This document shows positions 39,156 to 48,429 of a DNA stretch of 64,000 nucleotides, one piece after another. The notes under the pieces were generated by a model. It worked only from the letters and a program-made list of their open reading frames with translations, had not been told where the DNA came from and searched no databases. Each line of letters opens with the position of its first letter. Within the stretch, counting starts at the first letter, position 1. A program made the translations under genes and the position numbers. The DNA lies in the NCBI RefSeq assembly GCF_001921215.1, contig NZ_MSIF01000001.1, positions 682,001 to 746,000 of the forward strand, in the 5' to 3' direction. The stretch comes from Actinophytocola xinjiangensis (lineage in GTDB: Bacteria > Actinomycetota > Actinomycetes > Mycobacteriales > Pseudonocardiaceae).

Positions 39156-40193
39156 ATGGCCGTGCGGATCAGACCCGAGCTGGCCCAGACCCCCGGCTAC
39201 ACCCCGGCGCCCGTGCCGCCCGACGCGATCCTGTTGGCCAACAACGAGGTTCCCGGCCCGCCGCTGCCCGGCGTGCCCGAGGCGGTCGCGGCCGCGACCG
39301 GGACGCTGCACCGCTATCCGGACGCGACCTCGACCCCGCTGGCCGCCGGCCTGGCGCGCCACCTGGGGGTGGCGCCGGACCGGGTGGTCGTCGGCGCCGG
39401 GTCGGCCGGCGTGTGCCTGCGGGTCCTCCAGGCCCTGTGCGAACCCGGCGACGAGGTGGCCTTCGGCTGGCGTTCCTTCGAGCTGTACCCGCTGCTGGCC
39501 CGGACGGTCGGCGCCGTGCCGCGACCGGTTCCGCTCAGCGGTGACCGGCTCGACCTGGACGCCCTGGCGTCGGCGACCGGCCGGCGGACGCGGGTGGTCC
39601 TGCTGTGCAACCCGAACAACCCCACCGGTACGGCCGTCACCGGGCACGAGCTGACCCGCTTCCTGGCCGCCGTGCCGCCCCACGTCCTGGTCGTGGTGGA
39701 CGAGGCGTACCGGGAGTTCGCGACCCCGGGCGCCGTGCCCGACGCCGTGGTGTCGAGCGGGCGGCATCCCCGGGTCGCGGTACTGCGCACGTTCTCCAAG
39801 GCCTACGGCCTGGCCGCGCTGCGGGTCGGCTACGGGGTACTGCCGGTCGAGGTCGCCGACGCCGTGCGCCGCGTCGCCCCACCCTTCGGCGTCAGCACGG
39901 TCGCCGAGGCCGCCGCCTCGGCCGCCCTGGCCGCGCACCCGGTGATGCTGGCCCGCTGCCGGGAACTGGCCGCCGAACGCGACCGGGTGCGCACGGCGTT
40001 GCTGGCGGCCGGGCACCGTGTTCCGGTCAGCCAGGCCAACTTCCTCTGGCTCCCGCTGGGCGAGCGGACCTCGGAGTTCGTCGCCCACTGCCGGGACCGG
40101 GGCATCGTCGTGCGCGGCTACGCCGGTGAGGGCGTCCGGGTCACCGTCGGCACCGCGTCCGACAACGACGCCTTCCTGGCCGCCGCCACCTGA
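39156..40193 (+). CDS. PLP-dependent aminotransferase, HisC/Pat-like
   Basis: A 345-residue fold-type I class II aminotransferase. CNPNNPTGT, VVVDEAYREF and the PLP-lysine segment RTFSKAYGLAALRVGY are all present. Family members act on histidinol phosphate or aromatic 2-oxo acids. Starting three bases after the MFS stop, it is probably part of the cluster, where it could aminate a 2-oxo acid to give an NRPS building block, possibly one from the meta-cleavage-type branch. A housekeeping aromatic aminotransferase is the alternative. Confidence 0.85.
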   Translation: MAVRIRPELAQTPGYTPAPVPPDAILLANNEVPGPPLPGVPEAVAAATGTLHRYPDATSTPLAAGLARHLGVAPDRVVVGAGSAGVCLRVLQALCEPGDEVAFGWRSFELYPLLARTVGAVPRPVPLSGDRLDLDALASATGRRTRVVLLCNPNNPTGTAVTGHELTRFLAAVPPHVLVVVDEAYREFATPGAVPDAVVSSGRHPRVAVLRTFSKAYGLAALRVGYGVLPVEVADAVRRVAPPFGVSTVAEAAASAALAAHPVMLARCRELAAERDRVRTALLAAGHRVPVSQANFLWLPLGERTSEFVAHCRDRGIVVRGYAGEGVRVTVGTASDNDAFLAAAT

Positions 40194-40197
40194 GCGC

Positions 40198-42978
40198 TCA
40201 TTCCTCGGCCAGCAGGGTCGCCAGCGGAAGACGGCGCAGGACCAGGGCCGGCACGACGGCCGCGAGTCCGGCGACCACGACGGCCGCGACGGCGATCCCG
40301 GCGGCGAGCCACACCATGCGCGGACGGATCTCGCCGGCGAACACCGAGACGCCGAGCAGCCCGAGCCCCGAACCCAGGACGGCGCCGACGGCTCCCATGG
40401 CCAGACCCTCGTACCCGACCAGTCGCAGCAGGGCGTGGTTGGACCAGCCGCTGGCCCACAGCGTCGCGAGCTCGGCGGCGCGTTCCCGGATGTTGATGTA
40501 GAGCAGGTCGGCGATCATCAGCACACCGAGGCTCACGGCGGTGATCGCGGCGACCAGGTCGACCGTGCGCACCCGCAGGGCCACGGCGTCGCCGAGCAGG
40601 GTGCCGACGACGTCGTCGGTGAACGCGAACGCCAGCACGACGAGCACCGTGAGCGCGCCGACGCCGACGGCCAGCGCGGTGACGCCCAGCGCGGTGCGCC
40701 CGGGGACCCGCCACAGGTTGCCCAACGCCAACCCGAGAACGCTGGTTCGGTGGCGTACCCGCCGGACCCTGGCCGGTGGACGCAGCGCGGCCAGCGGCCG
40801 GGATCTCGCGGCGAGCAGCGCGGGTGCGACGGCGGCGAGCACGGCGATCCCCAACGCGACCGGCACGGCGATGAGCGCGTGCTGGAGGGTGATCGGTGCG
40901 CCGGCCGTGTCGGCCAGGCCCATCGCCAGCGCGCCGGACAGCACCCCCGCGATCAGCCCGACGCCGACCACCTCGGCGAGCACGACCCCGGCCAGGCGCC
41001 GGGCCGGCCAGCCAAGACAGGTCAGCACCGCCAGCTCGCGGCGGCGGTCGCGGACCGCGGCGGTGACCGCGTTGGCCAGGAACAGCGTGCACACCACCAG
41101 GATCAGCCCGAACAGGACGAGGCTCTTGCGGTCGGCGGCCTGCACGATCGCCACCGCGGCGCCCTTGCGTGACCAGTCCTCGGTCAGTGTCAGCCCCGGC
41201 CGCCCACCACCGGCGGACAGGGCCACGGTGAGCGGCTGCGGGGACGAGCCGAGGGTGACGTCGACGTCCAGACCGGTGGTGGTGGCGATCCGCTCGGCGG
41301 TCGTGCGCAGCAACTCCTGGCTGCGTTCGTCGACGCCGGTCACCCCGGCCACCCGGACCCGGACCGCGCTGACCGGCTCGTCCTCGCGCCACAGGCTCGT
41401 GATCGCGCTGAGCGAGTCGAGGTTGGTGAGGATGAGCGGCGGGGTGTTCAGGTAGTCGGCGGGATTGCTGTTGGGCCGCAACGCCTCCCCGCCGAGGAGG
41501 TCGCGCGACCGCTGGTCGGCGCCGACGGCCCGGGGGGCCTGGTAGGTCTCCAGCGGGACGGTGGTGAGCGGGGAGAAGTCGCTGATCCGGGCCGGGTCGA
41601 ACTTGCCGACCTGGGTGTACTCCGGCTTCCGTCGCGACGAGGACATGGTTCCGCCCAGCCTGGTCAGCCGGCGGAACCCCTTCTCCGCGACCAGCCTCGG
41701 TGGCAGGTCGAAGTACACGCCGACGTCCCGGATCGTCCAGGCCTCCGGATCCGGCGTGCGCACCTCGGGACGCAGCACCCCGTCGGCGCCGGTGTGGTAG
41801 CTGGGTGGGCCGACCCGGTACATGATGCTGGCGTCGGCGTACGCCACGTCGGCGTCGAGCCACGGGTTGCTCGAGACCCGGACCGGCTCGCCCGCGGACG
41901 CGCCCTTCACGTCGGCCAGTCGCGGTACCCAGTCGTCCCATTCCCGGTCGACGGCCGTCTCCGCCAGCTCAGGACCCAGGCTCTCGACCGACAGCTCCAC
42001 CTGTTCGTCCAGGTACCGGGCGTTGGCGGTGAGCGCCGGGATGCCGGTGAAGTACTGGTCCCGCTCGTCGGTGGACCGGGGGTCACGTGTGCGGGCGGGG
42101 CGGTCGGTCGGGGACAGGTACCGGCCGGAGACGATCGCGTCGTCCAGACCCACCAGCTCGGCCTCGGCGGCCGGGTCGATGGCCGCGGCGAGCACCATCA
42201 CGTTCCAGGTGACCGTGACGACGAGCCGGTCACCCGGCGGTGCGCCGCGGTCGGCGATGGCGTTGAGGTACTGGCCGTTCTCGTTGACCCAGTACGGTTC
42301 CACCCTGGTCCGTTCCCGGGCGGTCGTGCCGTCGGCGGTCTCCCAGTCCTCGTAGGGCCGGACACAGACCTGCCGGAACTCCTCGGCCGAGACCACCTCC
42401 CGTACGGTCACGCAGCCTTCCATCCCGCCGACCCAGTACGTGCCGTCGGCCCATTTGCCGTAGTCGCTGTCCTCCGCGACCAGCCGGTTGCGGCTGAGGT
42501 AGACGTAGCGTGGCGCGTCGTCGAGCACGGTGAGTCCGTGGTTGGCGATCACGCTCGGGGTGATCCGGAACAGCTGCCGGCGGGCGGTGGGATCCACCTG
42601 GTCGGTGAGGTCGACGGTCTGGTTGAGCTGGAGCTTGACGTAGCCGAGCATGGCGATCGGCGCCGCGACCTCGACGTTGCCGGCCGCGCGGATCTGGTCC
42701 AGCTGTGCCAGCGAGATGCCGCCGTAGCTGCCGGACAGCGAGTTCGGGGCGATGAGCCCGCGTTCGCGCTCCAGGTCGTTGCGGCTTCCCCGGGGGCGCA
42801 CCAGGATGTCGTAGGCCGAGCGCGCGTGGGCGGCGACCGTGCTCTCGACCTGGAGGCGCTGCACGGCCGCCCCCGCGCTGAGCACGGTGAACCCGGTGGT
42901 GGCGACGAGGACACCGGCGAGCAGCGCGACGGTGCGCCGTGGCCGGCCGCGCAGTTGGGCGAACACGAACCGCAGCAC
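40198..42978 (-). CDS. FtsX/MacB-type ABC transporter permease, 926 aa
   Basis: A large permease with an N-terminal membrane helix (residues 17-36), a long extracellular domain (about 40-620), three helices and an FtsX domain (about 625-760), and a second FtsX core near the C-terminus (about 800-920). This is the fused double-FtsX form common in actinobacteria. The partner ATPase normally sits beside it, but none is found here. The GTG start is leaderless from a promoter covered by a 17-base palindrome. Its 3' end faces the aminotransferase stop four bases away. Role unknown: peptide or lipid export, or cell-envelope signalling. Confidence 0.87.
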   Translation of the reverse strand: MLRFVFAQLRGRPRRTVALLAGVLVATTGFTVLSAGAAVQRLQVESTVAAHARSAYDILVRPRGSRNDLERERGLIAPNSLSGSYGGISLAQLDQIRAAGNVEVAAPIAMLGYVKLQLNQTVDLTDQVDPTARRQLFRITPSVIANHGLTVLDDAPRYVYLSRNRLVAEDSDYGKWADGTYWVGGMEGCVTVREVVSAEEFRQVCVRPYEDWETADGTTARERTRVEPYWVNENGQYLNAIADRGAPPGDRLVVTVTWNVMVLAAAIDPAAEAELVGLDDAIVSGRYLSPTDRPARTRDPRSTDERDQYFTGIPALTANARYLDEQVELSVESLGPELAETAVDREWDDWVPRLADVKGASAGEPVRVSSNPWLDADVAYADASIMYRVGPPSYHTGADGVLRPEVRTPDPEAWTIRDVGVYFDLPPRLVAEKGFRRLTRLGGTMSSSRRKPEYTQVGKFDPARISDFSPLTTVPLETYQAPRAVGADQRSRDLLGGEALRPNSNPADYLNTPPLILTNLDSLSAITSLWREDEPVSAVRVRVAGVTGVDERSQELLRTTAERIATTTGLDVDVTLGSSPQPLTVALSAGGGRPGLTLTEDWSRKGAAVAIVQAADRKSLVLFGLILVVCTLFLANAVTAAVRDRRRELAVLTCLGWPARRLAGVVLAEVVGVGLIAGVLSGALAMGLADTAGAPITLQHALIAVPVALGIAVLAAVAPALLAARSRPLAALRPPARVRRVRHRTSVLGLALGNLWRVPGRTALGVTALAVGVGALTVLVVLAFAFTDDVVGTLLGDAVALRVRTVDLVAAITAVSLGVLMIADLLYINIRERAAELATLWASGWSNHALLRLVGYEGLAMGAVGAVLGSGLGLLGVSVFAGEIRPRMVWLAAGIAVAAVVVAGLAAVVPALVLRRLPLATLLAEE

Positions 42979-42984
42979 GGGCCC

Positions 42985-43014
42985 ACTCTGACGTCATGCA
43001 TTGTGACAATGCAA
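42985..43014 (-). promoter_or_regulatory. Promoter and 17-bp palindromic operator of the FtsX permease
   Basis: The perfect palindrome TGCATTGT-G-ACAATGCA occupies 42997-43013. On the minus strand it overlaps a -35 TTGCAT (43014-43009); after an 18-base spacer comes a weak -10 CAGAGT (42990-42985) and, six bases on, the GTG start, so the mRNA would be leaderless. Overlap with the -35 and spacer points to repression. No regulator gene is adjacent. Confidence 0.65.
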
Positions 43015-43058
43015 GACCGCGTGCCCGGCCGAGACCCAGCCGTGATGCCAGGAGCGGG

Positions 43059-43868
43059 TCACAGCGAGTTGCGGTAGGGCGGCATGAACCGGTGGCGGGG
43101 CATCTGATCGGCGAGAACACCACCGTCGACCACCAGCGTGGTGCCGGTGACGTAGCGGGCCGCGTCGGAGGACAGGTAGACCACCGCGCCGGCGACGTCC
43201 GATGGCTCCCCGTACCCGCCGGCGAGCGGGATCCGCTCCTCCCAGGCGGCCTCGAACTCCCCACGGGCCAGGGCGAAACCCTCGTCGATCGGGGTGGCGA
43301 TCATGCCGGGCGCGACCGCGTTGACGGTGATCCGGTGCCGGCCCAGCTCCGCGGCCAGCGAGCGGGTGACCAGTTCGACCGCCCCCTTGGACGCGTTGTA
43401 GTGCGCCAGGCCGGCCTCGGCCATGAGGCCGTTCTTCGACGAGATGTTCACGATCCGCCCCGGCCGGCCGTCGGCGATCATGTGCTCGGCGATCCGCTGC
43501 GACAGGAAGAACACGGCGTCCACGTTGACCGCCATGATCGCCCGCCACGCGGCCGGCGTGATCTCGTTGAAATGGTCCAGCCGGGCCACGCCCGCGTTGT
43601 TCACCAGGACGTCGACCGGGCGGGTCGCCCACAGCAGGTCGGCCAGGTCGGCGAGGCCCTCGGTGTCGGCGAGGTCGAACGGGACCACCGTGCACGTCCG
43701 GCCACAGGCCTCGACCAGCGCCCGGGTGTCATCGGTCGGCGGGCCACCGGGCCGGTCGACGACCGTGACGTCCGCGCCGGCCCCGGCCAGCGCCACCGCG
43801 ATCGCCTGACCGAGCCCACGCGCGCCACCGGTCACCACGGCCGACCGTCCACTGAGGTCGAACGTCAT
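43059..43868 (-). CDS. Short-chain dehydrogenase/reductase
   Basis: A 269-residue classical SDR: TGGARGLGQAIA cofactor motif, NNAG, catalytic Ser in VNISSKNG, and YNASK with Tyr and Lys. FabG and sugar-alcohol dehydrogenases look alike, so the substrate is open. It ends a four-gene leftward operon with overlaps of the ATGA type, after an amidohydrolase and an enolase-superfamily enzyme. Oxidation of a hydroxy-acid or sugar-acid intermediate is a fair inference. Confidence 0.9.
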   Translation of the reverse strand: MTFDLSGRSAVVTGGARGLGQAIAVALAGAGADVTVVDRPGGPPTDDTRALVEACGRTCTVVPFDLADTEGLADLADLLWATRPVDVLVNNAGVARLDHFNEITPAAWRAIMAVNVDAVFFLSQRIAEHMIADGRPGRIVNISSKNGLMAEAGLAHYNASKGAVELVTRSLAAELGRHRITVNAVAPGMIATPIDEGFALARGEFEAAWEERIPLAGGYGEPSDVAGAVVYLSSDAARYVTGTTLVVDGGVLADQMPRHRFMPPYRNSL

Positions 43869-44707
43869 GACAACCCCAGCAGTGACAGCGAGTCCCGCTC
43901 GATGAGCCGTTCGATCTCGTCGCGATCCAGCGGCGGGAGACCGGGGATCCCCGGGACCGCCCCCACCTCGCGCAACCCGTCGATCGACGCGTTCACCGTG
44001 GTGAACGGGTAGTCGCTGCCGAACAGCAGCTTGCCCCACACCCCGTAGTCCTGCACCAGCCGCAGGCTGTGCCACAGCTGGAACGGCCGGTAGTGCAACG
44101 CCGACACGTCGGCGTACACGTGCGGGTGCTTGCGGATCACCGCGACGCACTCACCCTCGAACGGGTGCCCGAGATGCGCCAGCACCATCCGCAGCTCCGG
44201 ATGCCGGATGGCGACCTCGTCCAGGTGCACCGGGAACGCGTAGCGCAGCGGCGCGGCTGACACGAACGTCGTGCCGGTGTGCACGAGCAGCGGCAGCCCG
44301 TTGGTCGAGGCGTAGGCATACAGGTCGTCGTACTCCGGTGCGGCGGGGTCGAACCCCGCGTACATCGGCATCAGCTTGATGCCGCGCAGCCCGAGGTCCC
44401 GGTGCCCGTGCTCCAGTTCCTCCCGCCAGCCCGGCTGGGTCGGGTCCAGCGACAGGTACCCGACCAGCTGGTCCGGATGGGCCCCCACGTACTCCGCGAC
44501 CGCCGCGTCGTCCACCCACAGCCCGGACCGCCTGGCCTTGCCGCCCACGACGATCGTCCGCGTGCCGGCGGGCGCGCTCGCCGCGTACTCCGCCCACCGC
44601 ACGGTCAGGTCGACGTGCCCGCCGTGCGCGCGCGCCGACTCCGCCGCGAACGGGTCACCGACGTGGTCCGGGCAGGTGAACAGGTGCGAGTGGACGTCCA
44701 CGATCAT
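43865..44707 (-). CDS. Amidohydrolase-2 family TIM-barrel enzyme
   Basis: A 280-residue metal-dependent hydrolase or lyase. It starts MIVDVHSHLF (metal-binding H-x-H), has LLVHTGTTF and LAHLGHPFEGE with further His ligands, and ends with FGSDYPF and its metal Asp. The family includes lactonases, hydratases and decarboxylases. In this operon with a dehydratase-type enolase homologue, a sugar-acid lactonase or hydratase is likely. Both ends overlap neighbours by four bases. Confidence 0.85.
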   Translation of the reverse strand: MIVDVHSHLFTCPDHVGDPFAAESARAHGGHVDLTVRWAEYAASAPAGTRTIVVGGKARRSGLWVDDAAVAEYVGAHPDQLVGYLSLDPTQPGWREELEHGHRDLGLRGIKLMPMYAGFDPAAPEYDDLYAYASTNGLPLLVHTGTTFVSAAPLRYAFPVHLDEVAIRHPELRMVLAHLGHPFEGECVAVIRKHPHVYADVSALHYRPFQLWHSLRLVQDYGVWGKLLFGSDYPFTTVNASIDGLREVGAVPGIPGLPPLDRDEIERLIERDSLSLLGLS

Positions 44708-45891
44708 GTCCGGTTCCGTTTCTCCCAGCCGTCGGCGAACATGTTCCAGAAGCGGTGGGTCGGCGGGTGCTCGGCGAACACCTCGTCCACCAGCTCCACC
44801 CCCAGACCCGGCCGCTCCGGCAGCTCGACGTACCCGTCGACGACCGGCAGCGCGCCCCGCACGGCCTGAGCCACGTACGGTTCGAGCAGCCCGTCGAAGG
44901 TCTCCAGGACGGTGAAGTTCGGGATGCCGAGCACCGCGTGCACCGATGCGGTGGTGCACAGCGGCGAGTTGGAGTTGTGCGGCGCCACCGTCATCGCGTG
45001 CACGTCGGCCATCGCGGCGAGCTTGCGGACCTCGGTGAACCCCCCGGCCATCGACAGGTCCGGCTGGATGATGTCGACCGCGTTCGTGTCGAACAGGCGG
45101 GCGTACTCGTAGCGGTTGTGGAAGTGCTCGCCGCCCGAGATCGGGAACGCGGCGCGGGCCCGCAGCTCGGCGTAGCGCTCGATGTGGGTCCACGGCAGCG
45201 GTTCCTCGAACCAGCCGAGGTCGAACGGCTCCAGCGCCGCCACCAGCCTGGCCGCCGTGTGGAACGCGAACCGCGCGTGCCCCTCGACGAACAGGTCGAC
45301 GTCGGGCCCGACCGCCTCCCGCACGGCCGCGACGATGTCCAGCGAGAGCCGGAACTCCGGCCGGGACAGCTCGCCGAGCCCCGCGCCGAACGGGTCGAAC
45401 TTCAGCGCGCCGTACCCGGCGGCCACGGTCTCCCGCGCCCGTTCGGCGAACGCGGCCGGCTCCCGGTCGCCGGTGTACCAGCCGTTGGCGTACACCCGCA
45501 CCCGGTCGCGGCACGCGCCACCGGTCAGCCGGTACACCGGCACGCCCAACGCCTTGCCCATCAGGTCGTGCAGCGCCTGGTCCACACCGGACACGACGAT
45601 GCCGCCGATGTCGCCGCCGCGCAGGAAGTCGCCCTGGTACAGCCGCAGCCACAGCTCCTCGACGTCGAACGGGTCGGCGCCGACGAGGTGGCGGGCCCCC
45701 ATCGCCTCGGCGAGCTGGCAGGTCTCGCGTACCCGGTACGGGTGGGTGATCTCGCCGACTCCGGTCAGGCCCTCGTCGGTGTGCACCCGGACGTACCCGA
45801 AGTCGCGCCACGCCGTGCCGAGCATGAGGGTCTCGACCCGGGTGATCCGCCCGGCCGGTCCGGCCGGGCGGGTGGAGTTGACCGTCAGCAC
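44704..45891 (-). CDS. Mandelate racemase/muconate lactonizing (enolase) superfamily enzyme
   Basis: A 395-residue enolase-superfamily protein. The KFDPFG Lys, the metal ligands in DLFVEGHARF, GWFEEPLPW and ISGGEHFHNR, and the late His in VAPHNSNSPL are present. The pattern recalls D-galactonate/D-gluconate-type acid sugar dehydratases. Muconate cycloisomerase was considered because of the intradiol dioxygenase 11 kb away, but the HAR and EHFHNR motifs and the operon context favour sugar-acid dehydration. The GTG start lies just inside the end of the aminotransferase gene. Confidence 0.82.
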   Translation of the reverse strand: MLTVNSTRPAGPAGRITRVETLMLGTAWRDFGYVRVHTDEGLTGVGEITHPYRVRETCQLAEAMGARHLVGADPFDVEELWLRLYQGDFLRGGDIGGIVVSGVDQALHDLMGKALGVPVYRLTGGACRDRVRVYANGWYTGDREPAAFAERARETVAAGYGALKFDPFGAGLGELSRPEFRLSLDIVAAVREAVGPDVDLFVEGHARFAFHTAARLVAALEPFDLGWFEEPLPWTHIERYAELRARAAFPISGGEHFHNRYEYARLFDTNAVDIIQPDLSMAGGFTEVRKLAAMADVHAMTVAPHNSNSPLCTTASVHAVLGIPNFTVLETFDGLLEPYVAQAVRGALPVVDGYVELPERPGLGVELVDEVFAEHPPTHRFWNMFADGWEKRNRT

Positions 45892-47243
45892 GGCAGCGCC
45901 CCGGCCATGGTCGACGCGCCGGAGACGTCGGTCGTCGGGTCGGCGAGCTGGGCCCGGACGGCGATCTCGGTCGCGGCCAGCAGACGGTCGACGTCGTCGT
46001 CGGTGTGCGCGTAGGACAGGTGGCTGCGCTTGAGGTTGAGCGGCAGCTCGAAGATCCCGTGGTCCAGCAGCCGGCGGCGGTAGCCGACGAACATCCCGGT
46101 GTCGTTGGCCAGCAGGTCGTCGTAGCTGCGGGGAGCCTTGGCCAGGAAGTAGGTGACGAACACCGAGCCGTACCCGGCGACGACCGCCGGCACGCCCAGC
46201 CCCGCGTACAGCGCGCTCAGCTCGGTGCGGACCCGCTCGCCGAGCCGGAACACGTGCTCGTGCACCGGTTCGGCGCGCAGTTTGTCCAGTGTGGCCAGTG
46301 CGGCGGCGACCACGGCCGGGTGCCCGTTGTAGGTGCCGGCGAAGAACACCGGCGCCCCGGGGCGGGAGCTGAACAGGTCCATCAGATCGGCGCGCCCCCC
46401 GATCGCGCCGATCGGGTAGCCGTTGGCGATGGCCTTGCCCATGGTGGTCAGGTCCGGCCGGATCCCGGCGATCCGCTGCCAGCCGCCGAGGTCGTGCCGT
46501 ACGCCGGTGATCACCTCGTCGAACACCAGCACGCTGCCGTGGCTGGTGCACTCCTCCCGCAACGCCGCCAGGAACTCCTGGTCCGGCAGCAGGCAGCCGA
46601 CGTTGTGCGGCACCGGCTCCACGATCACCGCGGCGATGTCGGCGCCGTGGGTGGCGAACGTCTCGCGCACCTGCGCCACGTCGTTGAACCGCAGGACCAG
46701 CGTCGACTCCAGGACCTCGGGCAGGATGCCGGTGGAGATCGGGTCGTGCCGGCCGACGCGGTCGGGTGCGGAGATCACGTTGAGGCTGACCGAGTCGTGC
46801 CAGCCGTGGTAGCAGCCCTGGAACTTCACCACCAGCCGGCGTCCGGTCGCGGCCCGTGCCACGCGCAGCGCGTGGAAGGTCGCCTCCGAGCCGGTGCTGG
46901 TGAGCAGCACCCGCTCGAAGCTGGGCATCAGCTCGGCGAGGGTCTCGGCGAGCCGGACCTCGCCCTCGGTGACACCGACGCCGCACAGGTCCAGTTCGCG
47001 GGCCGTCTCGGTGACGGCGGCGTCCACGTCGGGGTCGGCGTGGCCGAGCAGCGGTGGGCCGAAAGCGGCGTGGTAGTCGGTGTACTCGCGCCCCGTCGTG
47101 TCCCAGAAGCGCGAGCCCCTGGCCCGGGCGATCACCAGATCGCCGAGGCCGGGAACGTTGCGCTGCCCACTGTTGACGCCGCCGGGGATGAGCCGACGGG
47201 CCCGTTCGGGCAGGGGAGTGGACGGGGTCTGCTGGTGGATCAC
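45885..47243 (-). CDS. Class III aminotransferase, glutamate-1-semialdehyde mutase-like
   Basis: A 452-residue PLP enzyme with the N-terminal LIPGGVNSGQRNVPG pattern of HemL-like proteins, STGSEATFHALRVAR, the VFDEVITGVR cofactor-binding Asp block and the PLP-lysine segment TTMGKAIANGYPIGA. The start is the GTG after GAGGAG, not the earlier in-frame codon 72 bases upstream. It opens the leftward operon regulated, by position, by the divergent IclR protein. An HemL housekeeping role is unlikely here; transamination of an amino-sugar or oxo-acid catabolite is more plausible. Confidence 0.85.
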   Translation of the reverse strand: MIHQQTPSTPLPERARRLIPGGVNSGQRNVPGLGDLVIARARGSRFWDTTGREYTDYHAAFGPPLLGHADPDVDAAVTETARELDLCGVGVTEGEVRLAETLAELMPSFERVLLTSTGSEATFHALRVARAATGRRLVVKFQGCYHGWHDSVSLNVISAPDRVGRHDPISTGILPEVLESTLVLRFNDVAQVRETFATHGADIAAVIVEPVPHNVGCLLPDQEFLAALREECTSHGSVLVFDEVITGVRHDLGGWQRIAGIRPDLTTMGKAIANGYPIGAIGGRADLMDLFSSRPGAPVFFAGTYNGHPAVVAAALATLDKLRAEPVHEHVFRLGERVRTELSALYAGLGVPAVVAGYGSVFVTYFLAKAPRSYDDLLANDTGMFVGYRRRLLDHGIFELPLNLKRSHLSYAHTDDDVDRLLAATEIAVRAQLADPTTDVSGASTMAGALPC

Positions 47244-47395
47244 GTGGTTCTCCTCGATGTCACCGCCGGACCAGCCCCGATCCAGGGTGACGCGGATGTC
47301 ATTCCGCCGCGACATGCGCTTTACGAAACACTATTCGGTCTTGTCGAACAGTACGGCGATCGTAAGGTGCCGAAAGAACCAGGTCAACGGATTGC

Positions 47396-47425
47396 TTGAA
47401 GATTTGTGCGGCATAGCCTTAAGGT
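47396..47425 (+). promoter_or_regulatory. Candidate leaderless promoter of the IclR gene
   Basis: TTGAAG (47396-47401) and TAAGGT (47420-47425) with an 18-base spacer end eight bases before the ATG, so transcription should start at or near it. The divergent space from 47244 holds repeated CGAA/TTCG words that may be IclR half-sites; no clear operator was defined. Confidence 0.45.
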
Positions 47426-47433
47426 GTTCGGCT

Positions 47434-48228
47434 ATGACGAACAGCGAGGAGTCCCGGTACTGGGTACGCAGCGTCGCACGCGCCGCGGACGTCCTGGAGG
47501 TGCTGGCCGACGGCGCCCTGGGCAAGGGGCTGAGTGTGACCCAGATCGCGAGTGCCTGCGGCCTGTCCAAGAGCTCCGCGTTCGCGACCCTGCACACCCT
47601 GCAACAGCGCGGCCTGGTCGCCGACGACGGCGAGGGCATGAACCGGCGCTACCGGCTCGGCATGGCCCTGGCCCGCCTCGGTGACCGCGCCCGCGACCAG
47701 CTCTCGCTGCGCGACGTGGCCCGCCCGGTCCTGGTCGAGCTGACCGCCGCCACCGGCCTGACGTCACGGCTCGCGGTGTCCGAGAGCGACCACGCGGTGG
47801 TGATCGACCAGGTGACCAACGGCGAACGCGTCCAGGTGGACCTGCGGATGGGCATCCGCGAACTGCCGCACTGCACCGGGCTGGGCAAGGCGCTGCTCGC
47901 CGAACTCGACGACCACCAGGTCACCGACCTCATCGAGCGGGTCGGGATGCCACGGCGGACCGGCCGCACCATCACCCAGCTCGACCAGTTACTGGCCCAC
48001 CTGCGCGACATCCGCGAGACGGGCTACGCGTTCGACGACGAGGAGGACGCCACCGGGGTGTTCTGCATCGGCTCCGCGCTGCGCGACCACACCGGCGCGT
48101 GCGCGGGCGCCATCAGCATCACCGGACTGAAGATCGGGCTGCCGACCTGGCAGTACCAGGAGCTGGGCCGGCAGGTGCGGGACGCCGCCGTGATCATCTC
48201 CGAACGACTGGGTCACCGCCCCGCTTGA
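47434..48228 (+). CDS. IclR-family transcriptional regulator with a TTA codon
   Basis: A 264-residue regulator: winged helix (VTQIASACGLSKSSAFATLHTL, about residues 34-55) and the IclR effector domain with the HCTGLGKALLAEL block. Residue 186 is encoded by TTA (47989-47991), a codon nearly absent from this window and read in actinomycetes by the developmentally timed bldA tRNA. It lies between the leftward aminotransferase operon and the rightward beta-helix/ABC operon, so it probably controls both and answers to a sugar-acid catabolite. IclR proteins may repress or activate; the direction is unknown. Confidence 0.9.
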   Translation: MTNSEESRYWVRSVARAADVLEVLADGALGKGLSVTQIASACGLSKSSAFATLHTLQQRGLVADDGEGMNRRYRLGMALARLGDRARDQLSLRDVARPVLVELTAATGLTSRLAVSESDHAVVIDQVTNGERVQVDLRMGIRELPHCTGLGKALLAELDDHQVTDLIERVGMPRRTGRTITQLDQLLAHLRDIRETGYAFDDEEDATGVFCIGSALRDHTGACAGAISITGLKIGLPTWQYQELGRQVRDAAVIISERLGHRPA

Positions 48229-48254
48229 CGCCGTGTTCGAGACCTGTTTAGAGT
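48225..48254 (+). promoter_or_regulatory. Promoter of the beta-helix / ABC transport operon
   Basis: TTGACG (48225-48230, overlapping the IclR stop) and TAGAGT (48249-48254) are separated by 18 bases. The resulting leader of about 170 bases up to the first beta-helix gene contains no recognised riboswitch or other element. Confidence 0.55.
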
Positions 48255-48429
48255 TCCGCCACCAATCGGGCGTACAGCTGGCCCTCCGCGATGTCACAGC
48301 CCCGACCGCGGAAGGTTCGGTCAGCAGCTCCGCCGCCTGCACGCCTCGCGTGTTCGCCCGGCCTTCCTTTCCCCGTCGCCGCCCCTCGCGCGGCCGTGGG
48401 GCCGGATCGCGTGAAAGCCGAGGCGTTCG

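Noticed and set aside
37785-40088. Open frame of 767 codons antisense to the MFS exporter and aminotransferase
   Set aside because: Gln/Arg/His-rich composition typical of the complement of GC-rich genes; no recognisable domain.
44704-45891. Muconate cycloisomerase acting after the intradiol dioxygenase
   Set aside because: The enolase-family motifs (HAR, EHFHNR) and the operon with amidohydrolase, SDR and aminotransferase fit an acid-sugar dehydratase better; it is also outside the cluster wing.
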